Shown piece after piece: positions 63,581-64,000 of a DNA stretch of 64,000 bases. The DNA lies in assembly GCA_028571685.1 (NCBI GenBank), contig CM053166.1, positions 61,714,111 to 61,778,110 of the forward strand. Reading direction: 5' to 3'. Position numbers and translations under genes: made by a program. How positions within the stretch are numbered: position 1 is the first letter of the stretch; each line of letters starts with the position of its first letter. The DNA comes from Heterohyrax brucei. Its lineage: Eukaryota > Chordata > Mammalia > Hyracoidea > Procaviidae. Under the pieces are notes generated by a model. It made no database searches. It worked only from the letters and a program-made list of their open reading frames with translations, and was not told the origin of the DNA.

Positions 63581-64000
63581 GTTACAGAGGTTTACACAAA
63601 GAATTTCAAGGATAAGTACAAGAAAATAAGAGAGACTTAGAAAACTGGTAAAACCTACATTGTTGATAGAGATGGGAGTACTTAGCACAGTGAAAACAGC
63701 ACTTTCGCCAAAGGAAATTTAGTTCTCTAAGTCCGTGAAACAGTGAACAGAGAATGTATGAGTTTCTCAAGTTTGGTAACAGATAGAAACAAGCGAAAGT
63801 ACACAGTGATTCATCTACCTAGAAAAGTTATAGAGGTTTACACAGAGAATTCCAAGTATAAGTACAAGAAAATAAGAGAGACTTAGAAAACTGGTAAAAC
63901 CTACATTGTTGATAGAGTTGGGAGTACTTAGCACTGTGAAAACAGCACTTTCGCAGAAAGAAATCTACTTCTCTAACACTGGGAAACAGTGAACAGAGAA
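63581..64000 (+). repeat. dispersed two-monomer duplicate, copy 2, cut by right edge
   Basis: Counterpart of 52759-53180 with private changes ACACAAAGAATTTC. The last 174 bp (63827-64000) are a partial monomer with a type B window, so the array continues to the right. Confidence 0.78.

Larger units (their letters stand above)
1..64000 (+). repeat. 246-bp satellite DNA array, head-to-tail, about 260 monomers
   Basis: The whole window is a tandem repeat with a 246-bp period. I set monomer position 1 at the G of GTTACAGAGG, first seen at 121. From 121 to 63827 there are exactly 259 monomers minus 8 bp, and the 8 bp are accounted for by eight single-base deletions. All copies share one orientation and no foreign DNA interrupts them. 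Landmarks are an EcoRI site at monomer positions 21-26, a ScaI site at 97-102, GCACTTTCG near 120-127 and GGTAACAGATAGAAAC near 195-210. The consensus is 37% GC and 61% purine on the + strand. Arrays of this kind are typical of eukaryotic heterochromatin. I do not recognise the family, and the chromosomal position cannot be read from the sequence. Confidence 0.98.
45629..64000 (+). repeat. array domain III: diverged satellite with types D, E and F
   Basis: Type C is absent, and types D, E and F and the CTCCAGTTTGG variant are common. Six of the eight single-base deletions in the window lie here. HOR order is still detectable over 2-12 monomers but is interrupted often. This looks like an older or less efficiently homogenised part of the array. 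No array edge or flanking unique DNA is reached by 64000. Confidence 0.8.

Noticed and set aside
1-64000. A 62-codon minus-strand open reading frame recurring in most monomers
   Set aside because: The frame exists because 246 is divisible by three and the minus strand is poor in A, so stops are scarce. It is copied with the repeat, broken in many monomers, and its changes follow satellite subtypes with no sign of codon-level constraint. No promoter, start context or recognisable protein supports it.
1-64000. CRISPR array or bacterial tandem repeat
   Set aside because: The whole 246-bp unit is conserved with no alternation of short repeats and unique spacers, and there are no cas genes or any other genes.
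1-64000. Retroelement or transposon insertion within the array
   Set aside because: Monomer phase is continuous from 121 to the end apart from eight missing bases, so there is no room for an insertion or target-site duplication.
1-64000. Ribosomal DNA spacer or other gene-linked repeat
   Set aside because: No rRNA, tRNA or other gene sequence is present in 64 kb, and the repeat runs beyond both window edges.

Overview
The whole window is one continuous head-to-tail tandem array of a 246-bp satellite monomer. It holds 259 full monomers from 121 to 63826, a 120-bp partial at the left edge and a 174-bp partial at the right edge. All monomers lie in the same orientation. I find no non-satellite insertion, transposon, RNA gene, CRISPR array or credible protein gene, and neither array edge is inside the window. 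The consensus monomer (example at 3073-3318) is 37% GC and strongly strand-asymmetric (A 96, C 37, G 54, T 59). This is nuclear satellite DNA of a eukaryote, of the kind found in centromeric, pericentromeric or subtelomeric heterochromatin. The sequence does not let me name the species, and I do not recognise the monomer as a named family.

The array is not a simple homogeneous repeat. Monomers fall into subtypes. A is the majority. B differs from A mainly in a 28-bp window at monomer positions 129-156. C nearly always follows one form of B. D, E and F are confined almost entirely to the right end. Subtypes recur in the same order over many monomers, so the array has higher-order repeat (HOR) structure, but the HOR length is not fixed. 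I see repeat offsets of 4, 6, 12, 16, 17, 18, 19 and 20 monomers. The cleanest case is a pair of adjacent 18-monomer units of 4,428 bp (28409-32836 and 32837-37264) with only about seven differences found by eye.

Layout: 1-11188 is domain I, marked by a variant with CTGTAGGTCCGTG and by 20- and 16-monomer duplications. 11189-39724 is domain II, the most homogenised part, with a nine-monomer block present three times, the 18-monomer HOR, a 984-bp tandem duplication and mappable crossover junctions. 39725-45628 is a transition zone with more private substitutions. 45629-64000 is domain III, more diverged, with its own subtypes and six of the eight single-base deletions in the window. All net length change in 64 kb is eight 1-bp deletions.

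The pattern fits evolution by repeated unequal exchange and segmental duplication, with homogenisation stronger on the left and an older or more peripheral array on the right. A centromeric role is possible but not shown by the sequence. No gene system works here; the interest lies in the repeat architecture, the A/B switch window and the crossover breakpoints.
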